DNA from: Iris pallida
Lineage: Eukaryota > Streptophyta > Magnoliopsida > Asparagales > Iridaceae
Assembly: GCA_029216955.1 (NCBI GenBank)
Contig: JANAVB010023997.1
Span: forward strand, 585,501-649,500
Length of the DNA stretch: 64,000 nucleotides
Reading direction: 5' to 3'
Of this stretch, positions 32,347 through 45,683 are shown one piece after another. The first letter of the stretch is position 1, and each line of letters begins with the position of its first letter. The notes beneath the pieces were generated by a model. It saw nothing but the letters and a program-made list of their open reading frames with translations, was not told the DNA's origin and did no database searches. Position numbers and translations under genes: made by a program.

Positions 32347-32456
32347 GTCAAGAAGATTACAATAGGCTCTGGCCTCTGAGCTACAGAGGGGCTGATGTGT
32401 TCTTGTTAGCCTTTTCTCTCGTTAGCAAGGCTAGCTATGAAAATATTCACAAGAGG
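32347..32456 (+). pseudogene. Isolated exon of a ROP/RAC small GTPase
   Basis: It encodes [20 protein letters not shown] followed by [16 protein letters not shown], the segment after the DTAG motif of plant ROP (RAC) GTPases, which switch on polarity and signalling at the plasma membrane. It is preceded by a pyrimidine-containing stretch and TTGCAG (acceptor) and followed by GTTATC (possible donor). So it looks like one exon with its intron edges, copied as DNA rather than by reverse transcription. The family normally has Arg where LWPLS has Trp. No other exon of the gene is seen nearby, so it is not a working gene. Confidence 0.75.
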
Positions 32457-32772
32457 GTTATCTTTCTATTTTTCTATTCACAAGAATATTACAATAGACG
32501 GAGTTCTCCTCCAATAGCTGCAGCTGCTTCATGAACCTCGGCTAATTTTGTATTGGTTAGACAAAATTGTAATTGGTAGTAAAATTACAACTGATTGGTA
32601 TATTGAAACATAGCAATCCAGTAACCCAAAAAAAAGTAACCATGGAGGGAGATCATTGCTAGGAACATAAAATGCCAATGCAAGTTTGGAACATAAAAAG
32701 TAACCATGGAGGGAAATCCACATGAGAAACATTCATTTTTCTCGTGTATGTAGTAATGCCAGTAATGGTTAG

Positions 32773-32890
32773 GTGTCCCATATAGCCATGTATGTACATA
32801 TATGTTCATGCAAGTTCTCCAGTACTTCCTTCTCATGAGGAACAAACCATGGAGGGAACATATATGTACATACATGGCTATAGGGGACAC
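32773..32890. repeat. Long foldback with 35-bp arms
   Basis: Arms 32773-32807 and 32856-32890 are inverted copies with a single mismatch, around a 48-nt loop. The arm core is GCCATGTATGTACATATATG. It could be a MITE remnant or a hairpin RNA source. Confidence 0.8.
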
Positions 32891-34218
32891 ACAAGTTTGG
32901 AACATAAAAAGCCAAGCAAGTTTTACCTTAATATATGTCTCCCCTTAATATATGTCTTACAAGTTTGTGATGTCACCACATTCCTTTTTTAGCGTCCTCA
33001 ATCTACCACTCTCATTGTCAACAAAAACAGAAATATGACATGCTTCCCTCACTTTCTCTATAACCTATAATAGAGCATATTCAAATACATCAATGATACA
33101 TTCACATACTCACATTTTAAATGTTATTAAAGTAAGAAAATTATAGCGTTTTAACCTTTGTAAACTCTTCGGACTTGAACCTCTTTTCGGTTCATTTTGG
33201 TCGGGCAAACATTATCTCAAGAAGACCATTGATTAGTACTTGATCCATGTTTTCGGTCCATCTAACTTGTTTTCTCAGATTGTTTTTTTACTTGGGGTCC
33301 AACTTGAGATGAAGAGAGATTTTCTTATCCACTTGCTATGCTAACTGTAAAACTAACAAACACCATAATCAGTTTCAGATACTTGAGAGGATCAAGGTAA
33401 CCAAATTATCAACAAAGGCAAAGGGGAGGAAGAACTCATAGAAGGCAACCCCAAGTGCCAGGAATACAACTATAGCCACACACACACACACACATATTAT
33501 GTCAGCCAGTCAACAATTAGTAGTAGCTTTAAATCTGGAAGACTGATTCAATGTTCAGCTAGCTAGAATGAGTCAGGTATTAGCTTGGTGGTTAGTATTC
33601 TTTCTAATTCAAAGTTCAGTTTGCTTAGTTTCAGTTGTAAGCCTACAAATAGGCATCTTCATATTACTGTTGATGCATGAAAACAACTTCTTATCAATAA
33701 AACTACTATTCCTCAGAGTAACATACTCAACTATTCCTAAAAATATGAGATACCATACTCAATTATGCAGAAATACATGAGAGATAAAAAGGATTGCCAT
33801 AAAAAAGCATTGGTTAAAAACAGTTATATACATGATAAAAGACAGAATAAAAGAGGTGATAATTGATTGTCTATCTACAGAGTCTACATCCAGCTTTACC
33901 CATCTATGGTGATAATACATAATGCACATTAAAAACATATCACAGGAATAGTTAAAACAAGCAGTATAATTAGTAATACTGTGCCATTACTGCACCAAAC
34001 TTGTACAAATGGTGACAACACAATTGATTCTGGAAATGTGACAAATGAAAATAAGCAATAAAAAAGTGACAAGATAACCATGGTATAATAAAGTTCATTT
34101 AAAAAGCATAATACAGAAGATAATATCAGAATAATATGATACAAATACGACATTAACACGACATCAAGTAAGCAACATTTAACTGGAATATAGATGTCTT
34201 AAATAAGTACTATAAAGT

Positions 34219-34582
34219 TCATTCAACTGACACATAAGTATTGGGATTATAATCAGCCCACATAGCATTAGCTATCGTATCTCTCTTGTTGGTCCATGCA
34301 GCTTTAGGTGTGATAGTTATGTGGGCATTATCGAGGGAACCTTTGGGTACATCAACATGTGGAGGGTTAACTTCGTCTTCACCTTCACATTCGGAATTAT
34401 CACCCTCTGTATATTCATCACAGAGATCATTATTGCCATCAACCCATAAAAAGTTGTGTAAGGCACAACATGCAAGAACTATCTTCGTGCGTGTTACTAT
34501 CATGGAATGGTTGGTGTCTAAGATAAGCAACTCTTTTCTTCAACAAGCTAATCGTCCTCTCAACAACATTATGGAGAGATAA
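34219..34582 (-). pseudogene. PIF/Harbinger transposase, C-terminal fragment
   Basis: A DDE-type transposase fragment. Right to left it reads HLSLHNVVERTISLLKKRVA and YLRHQPFHDSN. A frameshift near 34490 leads to KIVLACCALHNFLWVDGNND, an acidic stretch and WADYNPNTYVSVE with a stop at 34219. The pattern (H)xxLxNVVERTxxxLKKR...IVLACCALHNF is typical of the C-terminal end of plant HARBI1-like transposases and includes the last catalytic Glu (VVERT). The upstream part is cut at about 34582 by the copia LTR. Confidence 0.85.
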
Positions 34583-35250
34583 ATGTGTTGGACGCGTGCG
34601 AAAGCGTTTGCTAACCCACCTGACCAAAACCAACCCCCGTCTAACGGACACAAAGAACAAGATAAAGAAAAGTATATGGCGGTGACATACGTCACCTGGA
34701 CAAATTCTAAGATTTAATAACTCAGATGAAATTACAAGATTGACAGAACTCACGTTGAACCCTTTGCCCTAACAGGTTCAACCCTCTCACCACTCTCAAG
34801 AAGAAAAATAGAAGATTACAATTGAGATCACTCACCAACCCGTAGTAATCTCTCTAATCAAAGTTGACGACTCTTCGATTAGATCTTCTTCTTCCTTTTG
34901 TCTTGGATGGCGAAGTCCTAAGAGAAAAGACGGACTTTCTCTTAGATTTTCTTGTGGACAAGGATCCTGAATCTCTACTTTTGTGCTTTGTGCCTCCACC
35001 CTCACCCCATATATATAGGATAAGAAAATCCTATTTTAGGTCATAATATGATTTCTTAATTAGGAAGCCCTCCAATAAAAATTATATTACACCTAAAATA
35101 GCCCATCAATTATCCTATTTTAGATCATAATATGATTTCTTAAATAAGAATCATATTATATCTAAAATAGTACAACACCAATTATGGACATCCAAATCTA
35201 ATCAAATCAAATATTTAATAAGATTTGGATTCCACAAGTATGTTGTTACC
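34583..35250 (-). repeat. Probable 3' LTR of minus-strand copia
   Basis: The left end TGTTGGACGCG interrupts the transposase frame. A minus-strand TATA box (CCTATATATATGG, about 35007-35020) lies inside. The right end is not certain (candidates 35236-35257). The second LTR copy would lie beyond the window, so it cannot be compared. Confidence 0.45.
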
Positions 35251-35804
35251 AAATCCATACTGGACTCTAACGATCTCTTTCTCCAGTCAGATGAGAGGAT
35301 ATTGACCCCATGGGTCCTCAATCGGACTCCATGTTGTCGTCCTACGACAGAATACCTGCTCCCCTATGCCACTGATCTCCGATCCTCCGAGTTGCTTTGC
35401 ATCTTCTTTTGTCTCCAGCTCCTCGACCGTCACGTCGATACTAGATTCCAAGCGTAGCACCGCCTACACCACTAGAATCCTGTCGATATCAATGACACGA
35501 CCAAGATCGAAGTCCCTGACGACCAGCCTCACCGTAAGTCATGGCTGCTTGTCCCCGACTTCCGTCTTCCACCGAAAAGTGTTAACATTCCGACGAGAAC
35601 CAAGCAGACGGTACGGTTCTCACAAGATTCGAACTCCTGAACTTGCCTACCTTCATGTCCGAACTTGAAGCTCTTCCATACACATGCGTCATCGAGCAGA
35701 ACATCACGCATTGTGCATGCCGTCAATGGCCCACAGCTCCCCTTGAACTATGTGAATGATTATGCTCCCGTTTCAGATTGAGTTTGTTACAAAACTTGAT
35801 CTCC
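35251..35804 (-). other. Copia 3' remnant without clear coding
   Basis: Minus-strand sequence between the gag-protease remnant and the LTR. Short broken frames only. RT and RNase H motifs were looked for and not found, so most of pol is deleted. Confidence 0.4.
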
Positions 35805-37080
35805 TCACTGGTTTCGAACTGCTGAAACCGATGTCGTTCCGTGAAGATTTGGCAAACCACCTATCGTCAAATCTGGATCCGTAGAGCAACCCCAACCTGG
35901 AGACCGACTAGCTGTCGTGGGACCGATAAACTGACCCTCAATCTTTGACTCATCACCATCCGTCGCTTTATCTCGACGAACCGAATCCTCCGTAACCCTC
36001 AAAGCATCTAGAAGCTCCTCCTCAGCAAGTTCTCGATGATCCACCTCCTGTCGAACACCTCTTGAACCTCCATCCGGTGTCTCTAGCCTACCTGTATAGC
36101 TCAGCGGCTTGATCCTGTACATGCCATGACACAAATCTCCCCGAGCTAGCTATTGGGAACCCTTCGTAAGCATGCAATCTTTGCTCCCAAACAGAATGCG
36201 ACAACCATCATCTGCCAACCTCCCTACCAAAACCAAGTTATAGCGTAAACTCGATACATGTTGCACACTCCTGAGGACAAGTTTTTTACCAAACTCCGTC
36301 GTCAAGTGCACATCACTGATGCCTACAACTGTAGCCATTCCCTTGTCGCCCATCTTTACACGTCCAAACCTGCTGTCGCGATATGACGTAAAGATCCTCC
36401 TATATGGAGTGGCGTAGTACGATGCTCCCGTATCCATGACCCAGTCGCAATCATGACACATGACACAAGGTTCCTCAGCGTCGATCACTGCGATGATGAT
36501 ATCTCCTATTTCTATAAGATCCTCCTGATCATCATTGCCTTTGGCTTTCTCAGCATTGAGATTCATGCAGTTCCTTTTGATATGACCCCTTTCGCCACAG
36601 TAGTAGCAGCCCTACTTGCGGTCCACATTCGTAAGATCTCGAGAACTCTCCCATGTCCTCGCATGTGACTTGGGTCTTCTCTTCCCGTAGAAAGTCACCA
36701 GAGCGAACTTCTGCAACGATTCCACTTGCTTGTGCTGGACCTCCTCATTCAACAAGCTATTTTTTACTGGCTCCATCGTGACAACTCCATCAGGTGCGAA
36801 GTTGCCCACCGACACCACCAACGTCTTCCAGCTTTTCGACAGAGAACTCAAGAGCAATAGGGCCTGAAGCACATCATCAATCACTATCTTCATCGCAGAC
36901 AGCTGATTGATGATACCCTGAACTAATTCAGATGTTGTGCCACTGGGGTACCCTCCGTGTACTTCGAGTTGATGAGTTGGCAAATAATAAATGCATTGTT
37001 TCCAGCCGTCTTTCTTTCGTACAACGAATGCAGCTTCTCCTATAATACTTTTCCCGAACTGTCCATGGACAGGTGGTGAA
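35805..37080 (-). pseudogene. Ty1/copia gag-protease remnant with large pol deletion
   Basis: Right to left: gag (EKLHSLYERKTAGNNAFIIC, a frameshift, then ELVQGIINQLSAMKIVIDDV, LLSSLSKSWKTLVVSVGNFA); a CCHC zinc knuckle CYYCGERGHIKRNC just after a TAG at 36612; then protease (DCDWVMDTGASYYATPYRRI, VKMGDKGMATVVGISDVHL, LVGRLADDGCRILFGSKDCM). After the pre-integrase motif ARGDLCHGMYRIK the frame runs into a short acidic stretch (VRRDKATDGDESKIEGQF) and stops at 35805. Integrase, RT and RNase H are absent. The gag 5' end is cut at 37081 by element X. Confidence 0.85.
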
Positions 37081-39172
37081 TGTCACGTCCCGACCCGGAA
37101 TCACCCGAATCATCGTCCTCGCAGGGGGCATGATGCCGTACGAGCCTGGAGTTACGCTCGTGCAAAGCAAAATGATAAGTTCTCAAAATGCTTATCTTTT
37201 TATTTGATATTAGCAAACAGAAGAAAATATAGTATACGAAACAATTCTCTTTATTGATAACGAACTGAGATTACAAAGGCTTTCAATAGCCCAACTGAAT
37301 TTGCCAGATTGGCTACAACACTCAGTTCTCTCTTGCCCACAAAGGATTTCACCGTTCCATACATCATGCCTTCTATATCTCGGCCGCATCAATCATGTTG
37401 CAAGTATGAGCGTCAATGCGATCGCACGCTTCAAACACTACGATATTCCATGCCTCTGCACGATCAAGCAAAGCTTTGCTGCGAGCAATCCATTCCCTGC
37501 ACCCTACATGAAAGCTGGTGGAAGATCAGTATGTTCGTCCTCGCATGTACTGATGAAAAGACCAACTTTCTAAACTGACATTTTAGTATTTATGTTCAAT
37601 CATACAACTTAGCTTATGATCTTGCTATATTTTTCTTAGGGTCAATTTCATGGCATATTCGAAAGCGGTAAAGCATGTTATCATGGCAAGCATGTTATTC
37701 GAATTGAATAGGCAAGCATGCAAACAATCTCGTGTTTGTTTTGTGGCGTGACTTCTTACCAGCATAGGCGCACTAGCCTTTGCACTGACGCAAGGTGAAT
37801 ACGCCCCATTCCTTCCTGTCATGTTATAAGTGCTCTCTAAGCAGGATCTTTGTGCATCGGATACATACGTGCCTGCAGTTTCAACCCATCGTTCCTTAAC
37901 TATATGAAGGTCGTTGGCGTATTATTCGCACCAGAATGGACTAAATTTTTTTCGTTCTTTCTTTTCTTTCTTTTTTTCTTAATTTGGGTAGCCCAGCGCT
38001 TCACGCGTTGGGTTGCTATCCCAAAAACCGAAGACATACCGCGCACATACCATCATTTATGACTTTTCATATCTATAACCGATGGCTAGTCATTTTACAG
38101 ACGTGCGCCCATCAAAGTTTATATCCTTCCTAGATCGAACGATCCCGGTGCCCCGGCACACCCGTTCAGAGGGAACGTCCCGTGTACGAAAGATTATCGC
38201 AATTATCTCAAGTTCATTCGACCATACAATGCGCTATTATTCAAATAACCAAACATAGTCTTAAGTCCGAGACTAAGAATTTATCATCTCGTATTTCTTC
38301 CATTAACTTTCTATATTCTCACATTTCATACTTCGTTTCAATATTCAATAGCATCATGCCTCAACTCAATGTTCGTCAACCAAACGACCAGAAGGTCCCG
38401 AACACCTTTTGAGGTATCATGCCATATCTGACAGTTTCGTCACATTCGTGTCACAACTGTATTCTTTCGCAACAAAGCCATCTTTTATGATCACGTGCAT
38501 GTACGAACGTTTTGACACATTTATCATCTTTTCCTTTGCTTCATGCACTTGATGCACGCATCGAAGCCGTATTTCCATGTTCTATGCCTTAGTGTTCAAT
38601 GTTCGTGGCTTGCACGCTAGGGCACTCGCCTTCAAAATCTTTCAATGTGCTAGCCTTTCTAACTCGTACGCGAAGGCACGGAATGGCTCGTGCACTAAGG
38701 CACTCACCGAATACAGCTATCCTATGTTCTTGCGGCTTGTGCACCGAGGCGCTCGCCTTTGCGATATCCAATGTCCCATAGTGACTCATGCATTTGATGC
38801 ACATTTCATTTTAATTGTTCTAACTAGTGTTCGACTCGGACCACGCCCGTGGCATTGATAGGTTAACTTAGCATACAATGATACATTCTTACTTAGGCAT
38901 GAAAGAGTACAAAGAAGAGTTAGTCCTCCCACCTTAAACTGATACGCCTTGTTGTTTACCGAGCCGATGTGGCAAGTCCCAGCCAGTTGCGAGGCGATGA
39001 TTTGGGTTTTGTGGACCCGTTGTGATTGAGGCAAAATATTGACCTCCAATATTTTAGCGTAAACGGATAGCCTGCACAAGAAACCAACTAAAATCAATAC
39101 TTGCATCGATTCGGACTTGCGTCTTGCTCGATTCAATTTCTTACAATCTTCTAGCCGACTCAAGGCACTTAT
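37081..39172 (-). repeat. LTR of element X, left part
   Basis: Minus-sense LTR 3' end, CCGGGTCGGGACGTGACA at 37081, inserted into copia gag. The predicted target duplication is GTGAA (37076-37080), with its partner beyond the window. The LTR is interrupted at 39172 by the LARD-like element and resumes at 50114. It includes repeats of about 60 bp with GGCTTGCACGC / GCACTCGCCTT cores (38595-38785) and CT-rich runs near 37955. No coding is supported. Confidence 0.65.
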
Positions 39173-41099
39173 TGTCACGACCCGTTACCCAAATTGTTGG
39201 GCCGGGCCGAGCCATGTCCAGCCTACGCTTGGTTAAAGCGTAGTAAGCTGTTCTAAGAATAGATAATAAAGGATCTAAGCAGCTAACAGTTCTAAAATCA
39301 TATTTAAAGTTCATCACAACACAGCATCTATAAGCGAAGGTAAACAAGTACAGACTTAATAATACACATCCAAATATCTAACTGGAGACAAAGTCCAGTA
39401 TCCAAAAATATGTACAGACCAAAATCTAAGTCTCAAAACATATGAAAGATAACTAAGCAAGGTTCCCCGCTGGGGCCTCTTCTGGAGCTAAGGCCAGGTC
39501 CTTAATGCAGTACCATAATATGTATCATATAGCATATTCTCCTCAGAAAGTGAACCTACAACGTTATCCTGTCAGGACGGGAGCAAGTACAACCTCTACA
39601 ACTAAAGTACTGAATATATAATGAAAGAGATGTACAACAAGAAACATGGTGTGATAAGTCTATAAAACAGGAAATACTGAAAAACATGGCCACATGGTAC
39701 AACTGGAATCACAGTATCATGGTAACATAGGGAACATGGCATATCATGGTTTAATTGGTTCTTTTCAGAAATGACAACATATAGTTTAAAAGTTTAAAAC
39801 TGTAGTATGTACGTGAATCGGTCAATAGGTGAATAGGATGTACAGCGGTACATATCAATTTTCTGATGTGAATATACGTACACATAACGGCATCGGTGTA
39901 TATCCATACACAAACGCGGGACCAGAACATACGACAAGGTCACATATAGAATGACACCGAGCGCGGTAAGTACATACGAAGAAGAGGGTCATGTTCACGT
40001 ACAATACTAATAGTTTCCACTTAACCCGTTATTTAAACATGTGAGAGATACGAGAACAGTAAAAACATGTGGGAGATACTGGGAGCAGTATAAGCATGGC
40101 AGGTACTGGGAGCAGTATAAAACATGTGAATACTCGGAGCAGTATATAGTATAGTGAAACATGTACTGAGAACCAGTAAGAAGCATGTGAAGATATAAGA
40201 ACTGTCCTAAGCATGGCAGGTACTGAAAGTAATACAACATGTAAAGATATAACTTGCTATCTCAAGGATCGGTATTTTAACAGGGTTAATACATGTTCTA
40301 GCATTAAAAGACAGTAAATGAGTTTGTAGATGTACTTGTCTCGAGCAAAGCAAGAATACTAGTACGAAGATATAGATGTCCGGTGTCCTGTCAATAATGA
40401 TATACAAACTCAGTTCTACGCTATGTTCAATAATACACTAGTGGTGTGACACGACTCCTAACTGGATACTAGCTAAGGGGGGACCTAGCGTAAAAGTCTA
40501 ATGTGGAGTACCACTATACACAAACTAACTTTCTAGGGTCTTTACACTAGTGTAAGGTGAGGTCCAATACTATAATAACTCAAAACTTGCAAGTCGTAAT
40601 TACTCTATAAATAAATCAAATTGTACACTAAGTTCCAACAATTTTTGAGATAGACAAAAAGCTCAAATATATATAAAATAAAGTACCAAAATGATTCTTG
40701 TTAATTATAGAAATTTATACTAATTTTTCTGGGATTTATAAACCTTCATAAATATTTATTAAAAATCAACAAACACATGAATCCTGAAAATGAGTTCTGT
40801 TTTCCCATTTTTATAAAATACCAAAAGTACTTATTAAATACTGGAAAAATTATAATAAAATTATCTAAATTAACATAGTATTTAAATATAATTTTTCCTA
40901 GGTTTTTATAGCAATTAAAATATATATAAAAATCCAAAAACAGAAAGTAACAATTTCTGGAAAAATAATTAATTATAAATTAAGGATAATACATAAACAA
41001 AATCTACAGATGTTGTCGGATGATAAAATAAATTTCACCAACGTGTCCAGAACGGTCAAATTAGCTAAGATAGCCTACCCATAAGTCCAATTTAGACAC

Positions 41100-41590
41100 A
41101 GGGGCAAAACGGTAATTTCGGGTCAAAATGATGTCCGCCGTTGGACACACTTTGTACCGAAAAACGTGTCAGGATAGAAGTCTACAAAACCTAGCAAATG
41201 ATATGTCCACGAATTTAGAATGATGATACGAACCCAACGGTATGTCCAAAATGGAATTCCGATGTGCCGATCTCAAAATGATACGTTGACGCGGACACTT
41301 GGTATCCAGTTTGCACGAAAATGCGTGCCAGAGCAAATGTCTTCAAAATTCAGCAAATTATATGTCAACGAGTCCAGAATGACGATACGAACTCAACGGC
41401 ATATCCGGAATTGGATTCCGATGAGCCGATCTCAAAATGACCCGTTGACTCGAAAAGTGGGACCCGCTTTGTACCGAAATGCGTGCCAGGGCCCATGTTC
41501 TCCAAATCAAGCAAATTTTATATGAAAACATGCCAAAACGATGCCACGAGTCTACTGGTGGTGTCAGAAATTGAATCCGGAGTCCCGGGT
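41100..41590. repeat. Degenerate 153-bp tandem units in LARD LTR
   Basis: Three units share GCGTGCCAG, CAGCAAATTATATG, CCAGAATGA, CGATACGAAC and CCGATCTCAAAATGA landmarks. The second copy in the other LTR is at about 47590-48090. Confidence 0.75.
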
Positions 41591-42714
41591 TCAAAAATGG
41601 AATTTAACAAGTACAAATTAAAGAATTCGGACGGCCAACTTTGGCGTCGAATTCGACCAACCAAACGTGCTTAAAATGAAACGAAACCTAAAGGAGACAG
41701 GAAGATGGTTATACTAGCTGCGTACAGGAACTGGTGGTGCACCAATCGGAGCTGCGACGACGAAGATACAAGCTGACGAAGTTGGCTCCACGAAACTGTC
41801 CAAAAATAGTTTAATTTAAAACGTCAACTTGGTGGCCAGTTTTGAGGTATCAAACGACATAATTAACGGGTGAAAATTGACAGGAGTGAAGATGGATATA
41901 CCGAGATTGCGACGGAGAAGGACTTCGCCGATCCAACGGTCGGATCTTCCAGAAATTGCGTACGAAGTTGCTGCGACGGAGCGTACTTTCTGAGTTCAAA
42001 ATGCGCGCGTCACGACGGGATTTCGACGTAAACGCACGAATAGCCTATGCGTCGCACCGGGGAGGAAGGCGGCGGCCAGGGGGCGTTCGCCGGAGGCTCG
42101 CGCACGGCCGAGGGGTCTCGTCGGCAGCGGCGGCCGGCCGTGGTGGCGCGCGCGGCGCGCGACAGCGCGCGGGGTGGCGCAGCTACTGCGCATACTGCTG
42201 CTGCTTGCTGTCGCAGCTGCTGCTGCATGCTGCGGTTGCGCTGCACGGGACCGGCCTGGCCGGGCACGGCGACGGCGTCGGGGCCGTAGAGGCGATGGCG
42301 GGTGGTGGTTTAAGTGGTGGTGCATGGTGTTGGTGATGGTGATGAAATAGTTGATGGTGGTGGTAGTGGAGGATGGTTTATGGTGGTGATGAAGAAGGAG
42401 GAGGAGGTAAAGTCGGGAAGGAGCACGGGAGGAGGAGAGGGTGGCTACGGTGGTGTCGGCCACGAGGGAGTAGGGGAGGAGGCTGTTGAAATGGTGATGG
42501 TGGTGGTTTAGTTAGAGAAGAGAGAGAGAGAGAGAAATATGTATGTGTGTGTGTGTATTATAGAAAGAGAGTGAGAGAGTGAGAATAGAGAGAGAGAGGA
42601 GATATTTTAGAGAGGGAGAGAGAGAAGTCGGCTAATGATGGGGGGTGTTGTGCTGTAAAGGAGAGGGGGTGTGATGGGGTGTTGTGTGGGAATAATAGGA
42701 GAGAGAGAGTTGTT

Positions 42715-42822
<108 letters not shown>

Positions 42823-43653
42823 TATTTGTAAAGTGGAGAGAAAATTAGATATTTAAAATAGGGAAAATAGAAAAATTATGTGGGGTTTTTGGGCAGTCAT
42901 GGGAGAACGACATGGGGCTTAGGTTCGAGTTCGGTCGAGCCGGGTCGGGTCGAAATCGAACCGGGTGCAATAATTAAATTAAAAATAGGGATTTATAATC
43001 ATGGGAAAATAAATAATATGCGGGGACTCCAATAAATGGGACATAAGTTTCATGTGGATAGTAGGCTTCATGTGGGCCACATCCATACTTTGGGTCGCCA
43101 ATGTTGGATCGATGTCGGGTCCCGAAATTAAATTGGAAATTAAATCAGGTTTCACGGTAGAAAATAAATCGGCCTAAATTGACCCGGAAGTTGTGCGAAG
43201 AAAATGGAGCACAAAATGAAGTGTCTGAGTGGGACACGAAGGTCATGGGTGGAGAACGTCTCGAGTAGATCATTCATGAGAAGTTGGTTCTAAGAAAACG
43301 ACTGGTCTCGTGCTTCTAAATTAAAAGTCACGGTAACGTGCAAATGACGATCAAAGATAAAAGTGGGAATAATTATTCAACGATTAATCGGTCTAAGTTG
43401 ACCCGAAGTTGCGCGATACAAAAAGAGCACAAGGGAACGAGTTCAAGTGGGACAGGATATATCAAAACGAAGATAATCTTGTCTACAACAAAACTCGTGA
43501 AGAGAGTTTACAGAGATTGGCATCCCTGACGCTCTAGAAGTCAAAGTCACGGGAAAGTACATTAATGATCAAAACAATTAAATAATAAAATACTTATCGA
43601 AAATAATTCATTCAGAAAAATTTAAAATAGCCCTGAAATTCAGGGGGCTTACA

Positions 43654-45683
43654 TCCTACCCACCTTACAAGAATTTCGTCCTCGAAATTAAAAATCATCC
43701 AACCGGTCAAACTATAACATGTAGCTGCTCTGGCAACGATACTCAATCTGCTATCCTTGTAATCATCTCTTCTGTTTCTCCTTACAATCTTTTTGGTTCA
43801 GGTTCAACTAAGTCCTTCTATCATAAACTACGTTATACATCCTTAAAAATCTTCCATACCAACATGAACAATTATGTATACTCTAATCTATAGGTCATTC
43901 TCTGGGTATATTTATAAGCCTAAAATGCTTAATCATCAACCATATTTTCAACCTCAATTGTAAATACTTGATTTCCTTATCGTATCCTAAGTATCCATAT
44001 TCTATCAATCCACAGTTCCTTAGCATCATTTGTCGTCAATCCTTTTCTACAGCTTCTCTTTGAAATTATACGTTCGATTCTTATCCTTGGCGTAGAGCCT
44101 TCTTCTTTTTACTCAACAAGTCCTCCGAATATAAATCCTCGATTTCAAAACTTCCGATTTATTAATTACCAAGGTACATATGTCTTTGTCTTGTTCCTTG
44201 TCTTTTTAACTGATATTTTTCCGATCTCATATGCAATACGATAACTCATTCTAACTTATTCTATATCAATCCACATATCGATCTACCCTTTAATCACCTG
44301 TAATCAGCTATAGGTAACCAACCAAAATTCTACAAATGCTAAATCCTCAATTTGTAAGTGCAAGATTCTAATCCTCAATCCATAGTCACAATAATATACT
44401 ATCTCATTTCTTCATCTTAGATACCCTATCATCAAGTCATACTATCAATGCAATCGTTCTTAATAGTTTCCAAGTCTACTACAGTCAGCCACCCATACTT
44501 GTCCTATAAGCTTAATCTAACCAATCCCTAGAAAAAGTACTTATCACAACCATACAATACATTTATAGTTATACTACAGAATCAGTTAACAAGGTTTGGC
44601 TATTTCGGTCGTCTATCAAATAGAAGGTAACAAGGCCTAAGACTGGGTCAAGCAATCCATAACAGTGTTCAAACAAGTTTAAAGGTCAAGCAAGACAGAA
44701 AAGTTTGTCAGAATATTTCCAAAAATGGTACGAAGACAACGAGAGGCATAACGAGAAAAATTTCCCAAGAGGTTAACGAAAAAGAGTTTAGTCAAGTTAT
44801 AGGAAAAATGGAACAAAAATAATTATTTCCAAAAAGATAACATGAAAGCAATCATGTTGGAGAGTCCTAGAGAACCTATAATCCTTGCTGTAGATGTAGA
44901 TAGAACAGAGTTAATCAAGACGAGGAAGAATGATAATAAGAATTTGTTCTTGCTCATTCGGTCACAACGAAGTAAACCAAGTTAAGATACGACCTGATAA
45001 CCATACACGTCTTCCTGAAATCATGTTGCCAGAATTTTCGCCACACCAGTAAGCTTAGATGCAATAAATGGTAGAGTCATAACTAAGGTATACACCCTAT
45101 AATCATGTTATCTAGAATCCTCGCCACGCCAACCGGTATGGCTGCGAGAAAATCTAAATTCTATGAATAGGATAGTATATCCAAAATCAGGCTCTATGTT
45201 TTTGTCATACCAGCTAATATGGCTGCGATAAATTCTAAACTCCATAATAAAGCAGACATTTACCTTATCAGGACATATAACAATCCAATTCACAAAATTT
45301 ATCACGATGCAAGATCAAAGTCAACAACGAAAATCAGAAATTAAATTCAGCAACGAATTTAAGAAAAAGCAAATGGAAATAAGCGAAAACAGATTTCTAG
45401 GTAAGATTAGAGTGAGATTAGAGTGAGATCCTCAGGGGTCATCCCAAAGATACAAACTTGGTCTAAATTGACCCACTGAAATACAAACAAGAGGCTAATT
45501 ATAGCTAACGGTCCTATGCTGTGATGAGTTCTCCTATGTTGCAATCCTAGAAATCTTTTAGGTGTTCTAAATGTTTATCCCTAGTGTTATCAAGTTGTCC
45601 TAGATCCTAATTGCAGGCATGCTTGGTACAATAACGTAACCAAACAATTTAGTCTGGACCTGCATGGGCCACCACTAAAAACA
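43654..45683 (-). other. Non-coding internal domain of LARD-like element
   Basis: 2030 bp between the LTRs. The left end (43654-43690, minus sense) has the pre-polypurine motif and polypurine tract. The right end (45659-45683) has the primer-binding-site-like block. Between them there is AT-rich sequence with stops in every frame and no retroelement motif. Confidence 0.8.

Larger units (their letters stand above)
31561..34218. other. AT-rich non-coding interior of transposon remnant
   Basis: No long frame. It holds a ROP GTPase exon (32347-32456), an about 35-bp-arm foldback (32773-32890), a duplicated segment around AGAACAAACCCCCAA (about 32160 and 32265), repeated AGTTTGGAACATAAAAAG (about 32684 and 32893), and a short CA repeat (33475-33495). 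The rest shows nothing recognisable. Confidence 0.6.

Noticed and set aside
32307..32534. A working ROP GTPase gene
   Set aside because: Only one exon is present; the P-loop, other switch regions and C-terminal prenylation site were not found nearby.
41956..42463. GC-rich frames of 126-155 codons (and their copies at 48462-48987)
   Set aside because: Several overlapping frames on both strands of a GC-rich, GGT-repeat block inside the LARD LTR; Ala/Arg/His runs only, no conserved motif, and the two LTR copies differ in frame length.
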